NCBI GenBank assembly: GCA_019745195.1
Contig: JAIETL010000021.1
Location: 1 to 64,000 of the forward strand
Length of the DNA stretch: 64,000 bases
Direction: 5' to 3'
DNA from: Beijerinckiaceae bacterium
Lineage (GTDB): Bacteria > Pseudomonadota > Alphaproteobacteria > Rhizobiales > Beijerinckiaceae
The notes beneath the pieces are model-generated. The model saw nothing but the letters and a program-made list of their open reading frames with translations. It was not told the DNA's origin and made no database searches. The translations under genes were made by a program, and so were the position numbers. The first letter of the stretch is position 1. Each line of letters begins with the position of its first letter. Positions 41,231-52,964 of this stretch are shown in pieces.

Positions 41231-41964
41231 ATGATCATCACCATTCTCGGCTCCGGCGACGCCTTCGGCACGGGCGGGCGGTTCAACACCTGCCTTCATG
41301 TCGAGGCGGGCGCCGAGCGGCTGCTGCTCGATTGCGGCTCGTCGAGCATGGTCGCGCTGAACCGGGCCGTCGTCGACCGCAACGGAATTTCGACGCTGCT
41401 GTTCACGCATTTCCATGGCGATCATTTCGGCGGGCTGCCGGCCTTCCTGCTCGACGCGCAGTTCGTCTCGCGGCGGAAGGAACCGCTGACGATCGCGGGG
41501 CCAGTCGGCATCGAGCACCGTACGCGGCACGCGCTGGAGACCGATTTTCCCGGCGGTTCGACCAATCGCTGGCGCTTCCCGATCTCTTATGTGGAGATCG
41601 CGCCCGAAGCGCCGGCGACGCTGGCCGGCATCGAGGTCACAGCCTTCCCGATGGTGCATGACGAGCGCGCCGGCCCCTGCCAGGGCTACCGGCTCACGGC
41701 TGGCGGCACGATCTTCGCCTATAGCGGCGACACGGCCTGGACCGAGGCGCTGATTCCACTGGCTGCGGGCGCGGATGCGCTGCTGGTCGAGTGCTACGCC
41801 TGGAACGCCAAGCTCGCCAACCATCTCGACTACGAGACGCTTGCGCAAAACCGCGACCGGCTGTCGGCGGCGCGGATCGTGCTGACGCATATGGGGGTCT
41901 CGATGCTCGCCCATGACGAGCCCTTGCCCGAGGAGCGGGCGTTCGACGGCATGGTGCTCGCGCT

Positions 41965-41968
<4 letters not shown>
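41231..41968 (+). CDS. MBL-fold metallo-hydrolase (RNase Z-like)
   Basis: ITILGSGDAFGTGGRFNTCLHVE, LFTHFHGDHFGGLPAFLLD, FAYSGDTAWTE, RIVLTHMG. Confidence 0.93.
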
Positions 41969-43500
<1,532 letters not shown>

Positions 43501-43532
43501 TGGGGTACTTCACCCAGAATGGGTCCGGCTCT

Positions 43533-43641
43533 TCTCTCCCCCCTTGTGGGGGAGAGATAGAGAGGGGGGGCGTCCCGCCTGGTGAGCGCTCGCCCGGTCG
43601 TTCGCCCCCCACCCCAACCCCTCCCCACAAGGGGGAGGGGC
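43533..43641. repeat. Palindromic repeat family D, copy 2
   Basis: CTCTCCCCCCTTGTGGGGGAG...GCCTGGTGAGCGCTCGCCCGGTCGTTCGCCCCCCACCCC...CTCCCCACAAGGGGGAGGGG. Confidence 0.88.
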
Positions 43642-43675
43642 TCCCGCGCCTTTCCTTCAAAGCGGCTGGCGCACC

Positions 43676-44776
43676 ATGACCGCCGCCCCCATCACCCTCC
43701 CGCGCTGGGCGGATGCAGGCCTCGTCCCACTGGTCTCGGTCGCCGCCGCGCTCGTCGTCGCGGGCCTCGTCGTCATCGGCATCGGCGAGAGTCCGCTGGA
43801 GGCCACCGCGCTTTTGCTGCGCGGGTCGCTCGGCAGCGCCGAGGGGCTGGCCTTCACGCTCTACTACACCACCAACTTCATCTTCACCGGGCTCGCCGTC
43901 GCGGTCGCCTTCCATGCCGGGCTGTTCAACATCGGCGGCGAGGGGCAGGCGACGATCGCCGGCATTTTTGCCGCGCTCGCCTGCCTCTGGCTCGCGCCGC
44001 TGCCGGGCATCCTGCTCGTGCCGCTGGCGATTCTGGCGGCTGCGGCGGGCGGGGCGCTCTACGGCTTCATCCCCGGCTGGCTGCAGGCGACGCGCGGCAG
44101 CCATGTCGTGATCACCACGATCATGCTGAACTTCATCGCCGCGACGCTGCTGGTCTACCTGCTGGTCGAAAAGATCGGCAAGCCCGGCTCGATGCAGCCC
44201 GAAACGCCGGACTTCGCCAAGCACGCCATCCTGACGCCGATGCACCAACTGCTCGCGCCGCTCGGCGTCACGCTGCCGGCGACGCCGCTGAACTCGGCCT
44301 TCCTGCTGGCGCTGGCCTGCCTCGTCGCGGTCTGGGCGCTGATCTTCCGTTCGCGGCTCGGCTACGCCATCCGCACCACCGGGGCCAATCCCCGAGCCGC
44401 CGCCTATGCCGGCATCTCGCCAGCCCGCATCACCATGGTCGCGATGGCGATCTCGGGCGCGCTTGCCGGCGGGCTCGCGGTCAACGAGGCGATGGGGGTT
44501 CAGCACCGGCTCGTGCTCGATTTCACCGGCGGCTACGGCTTCGTCGGCATCGCGGTGGCGCTGATGGGGCGCGGCCACCCGGTCGGCGTGGCGCTCGCCG
44601 CCTTCCTGTTCGGCATCCTCTATCAGGGCGGGGCGGAGCTCTCCTTCGACAAGCCGACCATCACCCGCGACATGGTCGTCGTCATCGGCGGCGTGATCAT
44701 CCTGTTCGCCGGCGCGCTCGACGGGCTGTTCCGGCGCGTGGTGGCGAGCGGTCTGCGGCTGGGGCGGGTGCTATGA
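43676..44776 (+). CDS. ABC transporter permease (nucleoside)
   Basis: FTGLAVAVAFHAGLFNIGGEGQATIAGIF, THVVITTIMLNFIA-like block. Confidence 0.95.
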   Translation: MTAAPITLPRWADAGLVPLVSVAAALVVAGLVVIGIGESPLEATALLLRGSLGSAEGLAFTLYYTTNFIFTGLAVAVAFHAGLFNIGGEGQATIAGIFAALACLWLAPLPGILLVPLAILAAAAGGALYGFIPGWLQATRGSHVVITTIMLNFIAATLLVYLLVEKIGKPGSMQPETPDFAKHAILTPMHQLLAPLGVTLPATPLNSAFLLALACLVAVWALIFRSRLGYAIRTTGANPRAAAYAGISPARITMVAMAISGALAGGLAVNEAMGVQHRLVLDFTGGYGFVGIAVALMGRGHPVGVALAAFLFGILYQGGAELSFDKPTITRDMVVVIGGVIILFAGALDGLFRRVVASGLRLGRVL

Positions 44777-44828
44777 GAGCGCACCCACGACCGGGCGAGA
44801 CCGGCCGCCATCGTTCGACAAATCAGTA

Positions 44829-44876
44829 CCCCGTCGTGGGTTCCGGGTCCTTCGCTGCGCGAAGCCCCGGAATGAC
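44829..44876. repeat. Palindromic repeat family C, single arm
   Basis: CCCCGTCGTGGGTTCCGGGTCCTTCGCTGCGCGAAGCCCCGGAATGAC. Confidence 0.8.
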
Positions 44877-44885
44877 ATCGGGGGG

Positions 44886-45869
44886 ATGCTGAGCATGGAG
44901 TGGGTGCAGACACTCGCGGTCATCCTCGATTCGGGCGTCAGGCTGTCGATCCCGCTGCTCTGCGCCGCGATGGCCGGCCTGTGGTCGGAGCGGGCGGGCG
45001 TCGTCGATATCGGGCTCGAGGGCAAAATGCTGGTCGCGGCCTTCGCGGCGGGCGTGATCGCGTATCAGAGCGGTTCCGCCTGGGCGGGGCTCGGGGCCGG
45101 CATGCTGGCGGCCATCCTGCTCTCGCTGGTCCATGGCTTCGCCGCCATCACCTGGCGCGGCAACCAGATCGTCTCGGGCGTCGCGATCAACATGCTGGCG
45201 GCGGGGCTGACCGTGATCCTCGGCAATGCCTGGTATGGGCAGGGCGGGCGCACCCCTTCGCTGGAGGGCGCGGCACGCTTTCCCGACATCGCCCTGCCCT
45301 TCGCAGCCGCCGCGCGCCAGAGCATTCCCGTGATCGGGACGCTCTACGACGAGGTCGTCTCCGGCCATGCCGCGCTGGTCTACCTCGCCTTCGCCAGCGT
45401 GGCGCTGACCGCCTTCGTGCTGAAGCGGACGCGGTTCGGACTGCGCCTGCGCGCGGTCGGCGAGAACCCGGCGGCTGTCGACACCGCCGGCATCTCGGTC
45501 GCCGGTCTTCGCTATGCGGCGGTGGTGATCTGCGGCGCGCTGTGCGGGCTCGGCGGGACCTATCTCGCCGTCTCGCAATCGGCGGGCTTCCTGCCGCATA
45601 TGACCGCCGGGAAGGGTTTCATTGCGCTGGCCGCCGTGATCTTCGCCAATTGGCGGCCGGTTCCGGCGCTCTGGGCCTGTCTGCTCTTCGGGATGCTGGA
45701 TGCGGTGGCGATCCGGTTGCAGGGCGTCTCGCTGCCCGGCATCGGGCTCGTGCCCGTGCAGGCGATCCAGGCCCTGCCCTATCTGATGACGATCATCCTG
45801 CTCGCCGGTTTCATCGGCAGATCGACCCCGCCCAAGGCGTCCGGATTGCCCTATGTCAAGGAACGCTGA
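44886..45869 (+). CDS. ABC transporter permease (nucleoside)
   Basis: VRLSIPLLCAAMAGLWSERAGVVDIGLEGKML; start may be 44895 (MEWVQ). Confidence 0.95.
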   Translation: MLSMEWVQTLAVILDSGVRLSIPLLCAAMAGLWSERAGVVDIGLEGKMLVAAFAAGVIAYQSGSAWAGLGAGMLAAILLSLVHGFAAITWRGNQIVSGVAINMLAAGLTVILGNAWYGQGGRTPSLEGAARFPDIALPFAAAARQSIPVIGTLYDEVVSGHAALVYLAFASVALTAFVLKRTRFGLRLRAVGENPAAVDTAGISVAGLRYAAVVICGALCGLGGTYLAVSQSAGFLPHMTAGKGFIALAAVIFANWRPVPALWACLLFGMLDAVAIRLQGVSLPGIGLVPVQAIQALPYLMTIILLAGFIGRSTPPKASGLPYVKER

Positions 45870-46287
45870 CCCCATCCCGGCCGCCGCGCCGGATTTCGAC
45901 GCCTTGTTCTCGGCCGCCGCCGCCGCCCAGGCGCGCGCCTATGCGCCCTATTCGCGGTTCAAGGTCGGCGCGGCGCTCATCGCCGATGACGGCGCGGTCT
46001 ATGCCGGCTGCAATGTCGAGAATGCCGCCTATCCGTCGGGCAGTTGCGCCGAGCAGGGCGCGATCTCCGCGATGATCGCCGGCGGCGGGCGCGCGATCAT
46101 GGCGCTCGTCGTCTATGGCGAGGGCGAGGAGCTGGTGACGCCCTGCGGCGCCTGCCGGCAGCGCATCCGCGAGTTCGCGCAAGCCGACATGCCGGTCGCC
46201 ATTGCGGGGCCCGAAGGCATCCGCGCCCGCTTTTCGCTGTCCGCGCTGTTGCCAGCCTCGTTCGGACCAGCCAATTTGCGGCGGTGA
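45853..46287 (+). CDS. cdd: Cytidine deaminase
   Basis: YAPYSRFKVGAALIADDGAVYAGCNVENAAYPSGSCAEQGAI, PCGACRQ. Confidence 0.97.
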   Translation: MSRNADPIPAAAPDFDALFSAAAAAQARAYAPYSRFKVGAALIADDGAVYAGCNVENAAYPSGSCAEQGAISAMIAGGGRAIMALVVYGEGEELVTPCGACRQRIREFAQADMPVAIAGPEGIRARFSLSALLPASFGPANLRR

Positions 46288-46349
46288 TTTGCACCGGCCC
46301 AACCCCGGCCCCGCGTGACGAATTGCACAGGCTCCGGGGGCGGACCGAG

Positions 46350-47162
46350 ATGGCGGTGGATGCGATCTTCGACAAGGCGGCTTCGACGCTGATCGACCGG
46401 GGCGTCGATGGCCCGATCGACTGCGCGCTCGTGCTCGGCACCGGGCTCGGCCGCATCGCCGACGACATGCTGGTCAAGGCGACGATCCCCTATGCCGACA
46501 TCCCCGGCTTCCCGAAGGGAGAGGTCTCCGGCCATGCCCGCCAGCTCTCCTACGGCTCGCTCTATGGCAAGCAGGTTCTGATCTTCCAGGGCCGGGCGCA
46601 TTACTACGAGACGGGCGACGCCGCCGTGATGCGGGTGCCGATCGGCATGCTGGCGGCGTTCGGCTCGCCGCCGCTGATCCTGACCAATGCGGCGGGCTCG
46701 CTGAAACCGGACCTGCGCCCCGGCGGCATGGCGCTGATCACCGACCACATCAATTTCAACGGCCCCAACCCGCTGGTCGGCGAAGAGGGCGACGGCCGCT
46801 TCGTGCCGATGGTCGACGCCTACGACCCGCATCTGCGGATGCGGCTGAAGAAGGCGGCGGCGACCGCCGGCGCGCATATGGGGGAGGGCGTCTATATGTG
46901 GTTTGCCGGCCCGAGCTTCGAGACGCCGGCCGAAATCCGCATGGCAAAGGCGATGGGCGCCGATCTCGTCGGCATGTCGACCGTGCCGGAGGTCATTCTG
47001 GCGCGGCGTCACGGCATCCGGGTGGCGGGGCTCTCGATCGTCACCAATATGGGCGCGGGGCTGATGGGCGGCGCGCCGAGCCATGGCGAGACGCGCGACA
47101 CCGCGCTCACCGCGCTGACCGGCCTGCGCCGCCTGCTGCGCGCCTTCATGGCGGATCTCTGA
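46350..47162 (+). CDS. Purine-nucleoside phosphorylase
   Basis: CALVLGTGLGRIAD, GFPKGEVSGHARQL, FQGRAHYYETGD, LTNAAGSL. Confidence 0.96.
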   Translation: MAVDAIFDKAASTLIDRGVDGPIDCALVLGTGLGRIADDMLVKATIPYADIPGFPKGEVSGHARQLSYGSLYGKQVLIFQGRAHYYETGDAAVMRVPIGMLAAFGSPPLILTNAAGSLKPDLRPGGMALITDHINFNGPNPLVGEEGDGRFVPMVDAYDPHLRMRLKKAAATAGAHMGEGVYMWFAGPSFETPAEIRMAKAMGADLVGMSTVPEVILARRHGIRVAGLSIVTNMGAGLMGGAPSHGETRDTALTALTGLRRLLRAFMADL

Positions 47163-47163
47163 C

Positions 47164-47934
47164 ATGTCCGACGCCGCCATCGCCGCCCGCGCGCTCTCCC
47201 TGCTCGACCTGACCGACCTCGGCGACGAGGCGACGGAAGCAGGCGCGCTGGCGCTCTGCGCGAAGGCGCTCGCGCCGCCCGTGCCGGTCGCGGCGATCTG
47301 CCTCTGGCCGCGCTTCGTCGGCGCGGCGCGCAAGGCGCTGGGCGACGGGCCGATCAAAATCGCGACCGTGGTCAATTTCCCCGAGGGCGGCACCGCGATC
47401 GCCCCCGTGCTGCGCGAGACCGAGGCCGCGCTGGCCGACGGGGCGGACGAGATTGACCTCGTGCTGCCCTGGAGCGTGGTGCTGACCGGCTACACCACCA
47501 GCGCCAAGGCCATGGTCAGCAACGTCAAGGGCCGCTGCGGCGACAAACTGCTCAAGGTCATCCTGGAGACCGGCGAATATCCCGACGCCGCGAAGATACA
47601 GGCGGCGAGCGAGCTCGCCATCGCCTGCGGGGCCGATTTCATCAAGACCTCGACCGGCAAGACGCAGCGCTCGGCGTCGCTGGCGGCGGTGCGGGTGATG
47701 CTGGGCGTCATCGGGCTGACGCTGCGGCCAATCGGCATCAAGCCGTCCGGCGGCATCCGCACGCTCGCCGACGCCAAGAGCTATCTCGCGCTCGCCGACG
47801 CCATGATGGGCGAGGGCTGGGCGACGCCGCAGACCTTCCGCTTCGGCGCGAGCGGGCTGCATCAGGTGCTGCTCGACACGATCGCGGGCGAGACGGGCGG
47901 CAAGGGAGCCACCGAGGCGAGCGGACCCTACTGA
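47164..47934 (+). CDS. deoC: Deoxyribose-phosphate aldolase
   Basis: [46 protein letters not shown]. Confidence 0.97.
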   Translation: MSDAAIAARALSLLDLTDLGDEATEAGALALCAKALAPPVPVAAICLWPRFVGAARKALGDGPIKIATVVNFPEGGTAIAPVLRETEAALADGADEIDLVLPWSVVLTGYTTSAKAMVSNVKGRCGDKLLKVILETGEYPDAAKIQAASELAIACGADFIKTSTGKTQRSASLAAVRVMLGVIGLTLRPIGIKPSGGIRTLADAKSYLALADAMMGEGWATPQTFRFGASGLHQVLLDTIAGETGGKGATEASGPY

Positions 47935-47935
47935 G

Positions 47936-49264
47936 ATGAAACTGACCCAGGAGATCATCGCGGCCAAGCGCGACGGCGCGACATTGCCGGCTCAAGACAT
48001 CCGCCAGCTCATCGTGGGCCTGACCGACGGCTCGGTCAGCGAAGGGCAGGCGGCGGCCTTCGCGATGGTGGTGTTCTTCCGCGACATGGACGCCGACGAG
48101 CGCGTCGCGCTGACGCTGGCGATGCGCGATTCAGGCACGGTGCTGAACTGGGACGATCTGCCGGGGCCCGCGCTCGACAAGCACTCGACCGGCGGCATCG
48201 GCGATACGGTCAGCCTGCCTCTGGCGGCGGCTGTGGCCGCCTGCGGCGGCTATGTGCCGATGATCTCCGGCCGGGGGCTCGGCCATACCGGCGGCACGCT
48301 CGACAAGCTCGACGCCGTGCCGGGCTATGTCACGCAGCCCGACAACGAGCTCTTCCGCAAGGTGGTGCGCGAGCAAGGCTGCGCCATCATCGGCCAGACG
48401 GCCGACCTCGCCCCGGCCGACAAGCGGCTCTACGCGATCCGCGACGTGACGGCGACGGTGGAATCGCTACCGCTGATTACGGCCTCGATCCTGTCGAAGA
48501 AGCTCGCCGCCGGCCTGCATGGGCTGGCGATGGATGTGAAATTCGGCTCCGGGGCGTTTCTGCCCGACCCGGCCAAGGCGCGCGAACTCGCCGAAGCGCT
48601 GGTCGGCGTCGCCAACGGGGCCGGGCTGCCGACGACGGCGCTGCTGACCGACATGGCCGAGCCGCTGGCGAGCGCGGCGGGCAACGGCCTCGAGGTCGCC
48701 TATGCGCTCGACCAGCTGACCGGCAAGCGCCGCGAGCCGCGCTTCCATCAGGTCACGGTCGCGCTCGCCGCCGAGATGCTGCTGCTGGGCAGGCTGGCGG
48801 CGGACATCACTGAGGCTGCCGCGAGGATCGAGGCCGCCTTCGCCAGCGGGGCGGCGGCCGAACGCTTTGCCCGCATGGTCGCGGCGCTGGGCGGGCCGTC
48901 CGACCTGATCGAGAATCCGGGCCGACATCTCGCCGCCGCTCCGATCGTGAAGCCGGTCTTTGCATTGCGGCCTGGCGTTGTGCAGCGCATCGACACGCGC
49001 GCGGTCGGACTGGCCGTCGTGACGCTGGGCGGTGGGCGCACCCGCCCCCAGGACGCGATCGACCATGCCGTCGGGATCGTCGCGCTTGCAGGCATCGGCG
49101 ACGCCGTCGGCGCGGACAACCCGCTCGGCATCGTCCATGCCCGCAGCGAGGCGGGCTTCGAGGCGGCCCAGGCGCGCCTGCGTCAGGCCTATCATCTCGG
49201 TGAAGCGCCCGCCGGACACGGCGCGCTGATCACCGACCGCATCACGGAGAGTTCGAGCCGATGA
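47936..49264 (+). CDS. deoA: Thymidine phosphorylase
   Basis: [48 protein letters not shown]. Confidence 0.98.
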   Translation: MKLTQEIIAAKRDGATLPAQDIRQLIVGLTDGSVSEGQAAAFAMVVFFRDMDADERVALTLAMRDSGTVLNWDDLPGPALDKHSTGGIGDTVSLPLAAAVAACGGYVPMISGRGLGHTGGTLDKLDAVPGYVTQPDNELFRKVVREQGCAIIGQTADLAPADKRLYAIRDVTATVESLPLITASILSKKLAAGLHGLAMDVKFGSGAFLPDPAKARELAEALVGVANGAGLPTTALLTDMAEPLASAAGNGLEVAYALDQLTGKRREPRFHQVTVALAAEMLLLGRLAADITEAAARIEAAFASGAAAERFARMVAALGGPSDLIENPGRHLAAAPIVKPVFALRPGVVQRIDTRAVGLAVVTLGGGRTRPQDAIDHAVGIVALAGIGDAVGADNPLGIVHARSEAGFEAAQARLRQAYHLGEAPAGHGALITDRITESSSR

Positions 49265-50205
49265 GCCTGCTGCTGGCGATGACGGGATGGCATGTCGAGG
49301 ACTGGCGCGCCCGCTTCAAGGCGGAACTGCCCGACATGCCCGTCGTGATCCTGGGGGAGGCGTTCGACCGCCGCGCGGTGCATTATGTCGCGAGCTGGAA
49401 GCACCCGCCGGGCAGCCTCGCCGGCCTGCCCAACCTCGCCGCGATCTTCTCTCTGGGGGCCGGCGTCGATCATCTGATGTCGGATGATCGCCTGCCCGAC
49501 GTCGCCATCGCGCGCGTGGTCGACCCCGACCTGACGACTCGGATGAGCGAGTATGTCGTGCTGCATTGCCTGATGGCGCTGCGCCAGCAGCGCCGTTACG
49601 ACGCCCAGCAGCGGGCGGCAAGCTGGGAGGACGACCGCAACCAGCCGGCGGCGCGCTCGGTGCGCGTCGGCGTGATGGGGCTGGGCGAACTCGGGCTCGA
49701 CGCCGTGCGCAAGCTCCGGATCATCGGGTTCGACGTCGCCGGCTGGAGCCGCTCGCCCAAGGCGGTCGAGGGTCTGGCGACCTTCGCAGGGACCGATGGC
49801 ATGGCCGCGTTTCTGGCCCGCACCGACATCCTCGTCTGCCTGCTGCCGCTGACGCCCGATACGCGCGGCGTCATCGACGCGACACTGATCGCCGGGCTCG
49901 CCCGGGACGGGCGGCTGGGCGGGCCGTTCCTGATCAATGCCGGGCGCGGGGGCTTGCAGGTCGAAGCCGACATTCTGGCGGCGCTGGAGGCGGGCGCGTT
50001 GAGGGCTGCGACGCTCGACGTGTTCGAGACCGAGCCGCTGCCGGCGGAATCCCCGCTCTGGAGCCATCCGGCGGTGACGGTGACGCCGCATAATGCGGCG
50101 ATGTCGGAGCCCGAGGCTGTCGCCAGCCTGATCGCGGCGCAGATCAGGCGGCTGGAGGCGGGCGAGCCGCTGGAGCATGTGGTGGAGCGTGGGCGGGGGT
50201 ATTGA
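49261..50205 (+). CDS. Glyoxylate/hydroxypyruvate reductase A-like dehydrogenase
   Basis: [67 protein letters not shown]. Confidence 0.92.
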   Translation: MSLLLAMTGWHVEDWRARFKAELPDMPVVILGEAFDRRAVHYVASWKHPPGSLAGLPNLAAIFSLGAGVDHLMSDDRLPDVAIARVVDPDLTTRMSEYVVLHCLMALRQQRRYDAQQRAASWEDDRNQPAARSVRVGVMGLGELGLDAVRKLRIIGFDVAGWSRSPKAVEGLATFAGTDGMAAFLARTDILVCLLPLTPDTRGVIDATLIAGLARDGRLGGPFLINAGRGGLQVEADILAALEAGALRAATLDVFETEPLPAESPLWSHPAVTVTPHNAAMSEPEAVASLIAAQIRRLEAGEPLEHVVERGRGY

Positions 50206-50213
50206 GACCCTAT

Positions 50214-50342
50214 TGTCATTCCGGGGCTCGCGAAGCGAGAACCCGGAACCCACGACGGGGTGAGCCTGATCGACCGGGTAGGACAGGCTTCTCCCGGTCA
50301 TGGGTTCCGGGTGCGGCCCTTCGGGCCGCCCCGGAATGACAG
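50214..50342. repeat. Palindromic repeat family C, full copy
   Basis: TGTCATTCCGGGGCTCGCGAAGCGAGAACCCGGAACCCACGACGGGG...CCCGGTCATGGGTTCCGGGTGCGGCCCTTCGGGCCGCCCCGGAATGACA. Confidence 0.92.
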
Positions 50343-50436
50343 AGGTGGATCGTCATCGCTCCGTCATCCGGTCGTCGTCGCGCTGAAACGCGGCCTCGCC
50401 ACATCCTCCGGGCTATTCCCGAACCTGGAGCGTCCC

Positions 50437-51795
50437 ATGCGCCTGCCCCTGATCGCCGCCCTGTTGCTGTCCTCAACCATGCTCGCCGGCGCGCAGGAGG
50501 CGCGGAAGGAGTTCCCGGCCAAGCTGCTGGGTCACGCGCTGCTGCCGGCCAGCACCATGGTCGCCGCGCCTGCGGACGCGCCCGCCGACCTCAAGGTCTC
50601 GGGCAAGTTCACCACGCCGGGCAAGCGCGTCGAGGCCGTCGGCACGGTGATGGGCCTGTCGGGCGGCCGTCCGACCGGGCTCTCGACGCCGTTCCAGGGC
50701 CAGCCGGTGCAGGGCTTCTCCGGCATCCGCTCGCTGGGAAACAGCGAATTCCTGACGCTGACCGACAATGGCTTCGGCTCCAGGGCGAACTCGCCCGACG
50801 CGATGCTTTTCTTCCATCGCATCAAGGCCGATTTCGCCGGGGGCAAGATCGAGCGGCTTTCGACCACCTTTCTGCACGATCCCGACAAGAAGGTTCCGTT
50901 CCGCATCGCCAACGAGGGCACCGACAAGCGCTACCTGACCGGTGCCGATTTCGACCCTGAGTCGATCCAGCCGGTCGGCGGCAAGGTCTGGATCGCCGAG
51001 GAGTTCGGCCCCTATCTCATCCGCGTCGACGCTGCCGGCAAGGTCGAGGCCGTGTTCGAGACGATGGTCGAGGGCAAGCCCGCCCGCTCGCCCGACCATT
51101 TCGCCGTGACGACGCCGGCCGCGCCGAACCTGCCCGTCGCCTTCAATGTGCGCCGCTCCAAGGGCTATGAGGGCATGGCGCAGTCGCCCGACGGGCGCTT
51201 CCTCTACCCGCTGCTGGAAGGCCCGCTCTGGGACGACGCCACCAAGGGCAACGAGCAGCGTGACGGCAAGGAGGTGCTCCGCATCCTCGAGTTCGACGTC
51301 CAGGCTGAAAAATGGACCGGCCGCTTCTGGTTCTTCCCGCTGGAGCAGGCCGGGCTCGCCATCGGCGACTTCAACATGATCGACGCGACGACCGCGCTGA
51401 TCATCGAACGCGACAACGGCGAGGGCACGGCCGACAAGGCCTGCGCGCAGGGCCAGCGCGGACCCGACTGCTTCCATGATCTGGCGAAATTCAAGCGCGT
51501 CGTGAAGATCGAGATGACCGAGGCCAATGTCGGCAAGGCGGTTCGCAAGATCGGCTTCATCGACCTGATGAAGATCGCCGACCCGGACGGCAAAGCGAAG
51601 CAGGGCGCGATCGACGGCGTGCTGCCTTTCCCGTTCTTCACCATCGAGAACGTCGACGTGGTGGATCGCGCGAACGGCGTCATCGTCGTCGGCAACGACA
51701 ACAACCTGCCATTCTCGTCGTCGCGCGACCCGAAGAAGGCCGACGACAACGAGCTGGTGCTGCTCTCGGTGAAGGAGCTGCTGGAGGCGAAGTAA
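50437..51795 (+). CDS. Secreted esterase-like-activity-of-phytase domain protein
   Basis: Signal peptide; GFSGIRSLGNSEFLTLTDNGFGSRANSPDAM, WIAEEFGPYLIRVD, YEGMAQSPDGRFLYPLLEG. Confidence 0.88.
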   Translation: MRLPLIAALLLSSTMLAGAQEARKEFPAKLLGHALLPASTMVAAPADAPADLKVSGKFTTPGKRVEAVGTVMGLSGGRPTGLSTPFQGQPVQGFSGIRSLGNSEFLTLTDNGFGSRANSPDAMLFFHRIKADFAGGKIERLSTTFLHDPDKKVPFRIANEGTDKRYLTGADFDPESIQPVGGKVWIAEEFGPYLIRVDAAGKVEAVFETMVEGKPARSPDHFAVTTPAAPNLPVAFNVRRSKGYEGMAQSPDGRFLYPLLEGPLWDDATKGNEQRDGKEVLRILEFDVQAEKWTGRFWFFPLEQAGLAIGDFNMIDATTALIIERDNGEGTADKACAQGQRGPDCFHDLAKFKRVVKIEMTEANVGKAVRKIGFIDLMKIADPDGKAKQGAIDGVLPFPFFTIENVDVVDRANGVIVVGNDNNLPFSSSRDPKKADDNELVLLSVKELLEAK

Positions 51796-51800
51796 GGAAC

Positions 51801-52011
51801 TCCCCTTCTCCCCTTGCGGGAGAAGGTGGCTCGGCGAAGCCGAGACGGATGAGGGGTTGTCGCTCCCTTTATCGTCATGGTGGGCCTTGTGCCGGCCATC
51901 CACGTCTTTGCGGCTCAGAACGTGGGTGCTCGGGACAAGCCGGAGCATGACGAAAAGCTCAGCCCGACCCCTCACCCCAACCCTCTCCCGCAAGGGGAGA
52001 GGGGGCATGTC
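51801..52011. repeat. Composite palindromic element: family E arms enclosing a nested different repeat
   Basis: Left arm CCCCTTCTCCCCTTGCGGGAGAAGGTGGCTCGGCGAAGCCGAGACGGATGAGGGG, right arm CCCCTCACCCCAACCCTCTCCCGCAAGGGGAGAGGG, enclosing ATCGTCATGGTGGGCCTTGTGCCGGCCATCCACG...CGTGGGTGCTCGGGACAAGCCGGAGCATGACGAA (51871-51954). Confidence 0.85.
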
Positions 52012-52015
52012 GGCG

Positions 52016-52795
52016 CTACCCCCGCAACGCTCCCGGCCCCGGCGTCGCGCCGGCCGGACACTTCCCCGAGATGATCATCCCCAGCACCTCGTCCTGCGTC
52101 ACGTCGGCGACGCGGGCCGTGCCGACCACCCGCCCGTTCTTCATCACGCTGACGCGGTCGGCGAGGTCGAAGACGTCGTGCAGATCGTGGCTGATCAGGA
52201 AGATGCCGATGCCCTGCTTCTTCAGCTCCAGGATCAGCTCGGCGACCTGCTTGGTCTCGGCCGGCCCGAGCGCCGCCGTCGGCTCGTCCATGATCAGCAC
52301 GCGGGCGTTGAAATAGATCGCGCGCGCGATCGCGACCGACTGGCGCTGGCCGCCCGAGAGCGCCTTGACCGGCTCCTTGAAGCGGCGGAAATGCGGGTTG
52401 AGCCGCCCCATCACCTTTCGCGTTTCCGATTCCATCGTGGCGTCGTCGAGCGTCAGCCAGGGCGTCAGCAATTCGCGGCCGAGGAAGATGTTGGCGGCGG
52501 CATCGACATTGTCGGCCAGCGCCAGCGTCTGGTAGATCGTCTCGATGCCGTGTTTCTTGGCGTCGCGCGGCGATGAGATCGCGACCGGCTCTCCGGAGAC
52601 GCGGATCTCGCCGGCATCGGCCTTGTAGGCCCCCGACAGGATCTTGATCAGCGTCGATTTGCCGGCCCCGTTATGGCCGAGCAGGCCGACGACCTCGCCG
52701 GCATGCAGATCGACGCTGGCGCCGTCGACCGCCTTGATGCCGCCGAAGGCAATGGAGATGTCGCGCATCTCGACCAGGGGCGTGGTCATGTCCAT
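52016..52795 (-). CDS. Sugar ABC transporter ATP-binding protein (XylG/FrcA-like, single NBD)
   Basis: [60 protein letters not shown]. Confidence 0.95.
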   Translation of the reverse strand: MDMTTPLVEMRDISIAFGGIKAVDGASVDLHAGEVVGLLGHNGAGKSTLIKILSGAYKADAGEIRVSGEPVAISSPRDAKKHGIETIYQTLALADNVDAAANIFLGRELLTPWLTLDDATMESETRKVMGRLNPHFRRFKEPVKALSGGQRQSVAIARAIYFNARVLIMDEPTAALGPAETKQVAELILELKKQGIGIFLISHDLHDVFDLADRVSVMKNGRVVGTARVADVTQDEVLGMIISGKCPAGATPGPGALRG

Positions 52796-52811
52796 GGGCG
52801 GGCGCCCTCCT

Positions 52812-52942
52812 TGTCATTCCGGGGCGCTGCGCAGCAGCGAACCCGGAACCCACGACCGGGCGAGCGCGATCGACGCGTGTTCCTTTGAGGGGTCGCCCGG
52901 TCGTGGGTTCCGGATTCTCGCTTCGCGAGCCCCGGAATGACA
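52812..52942. repeat. Palindromic repeat family C, full copy between permease and ATPase genes
   Basis: TGTCATTCCGGGGCGCTGCGCAGCAGCGAACCCGGAACCCACGACCGGGCGAGCG...CGCCCGGTCGTGGGTTCCGGATTCTCGCTTCGCGAGCCCCGGAATGACA. Confidence 0.93.
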
Positions 52943-52964
52943 GAGGTGGTTTCCGCCATCGCGC

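Noticed and set aside
50214-52942. Clustered repeats considered as a CRISPR array
   Set aside because: Units are long palindromes of different families at irregular distances separated by genes; no regular spacers and no cas genes.
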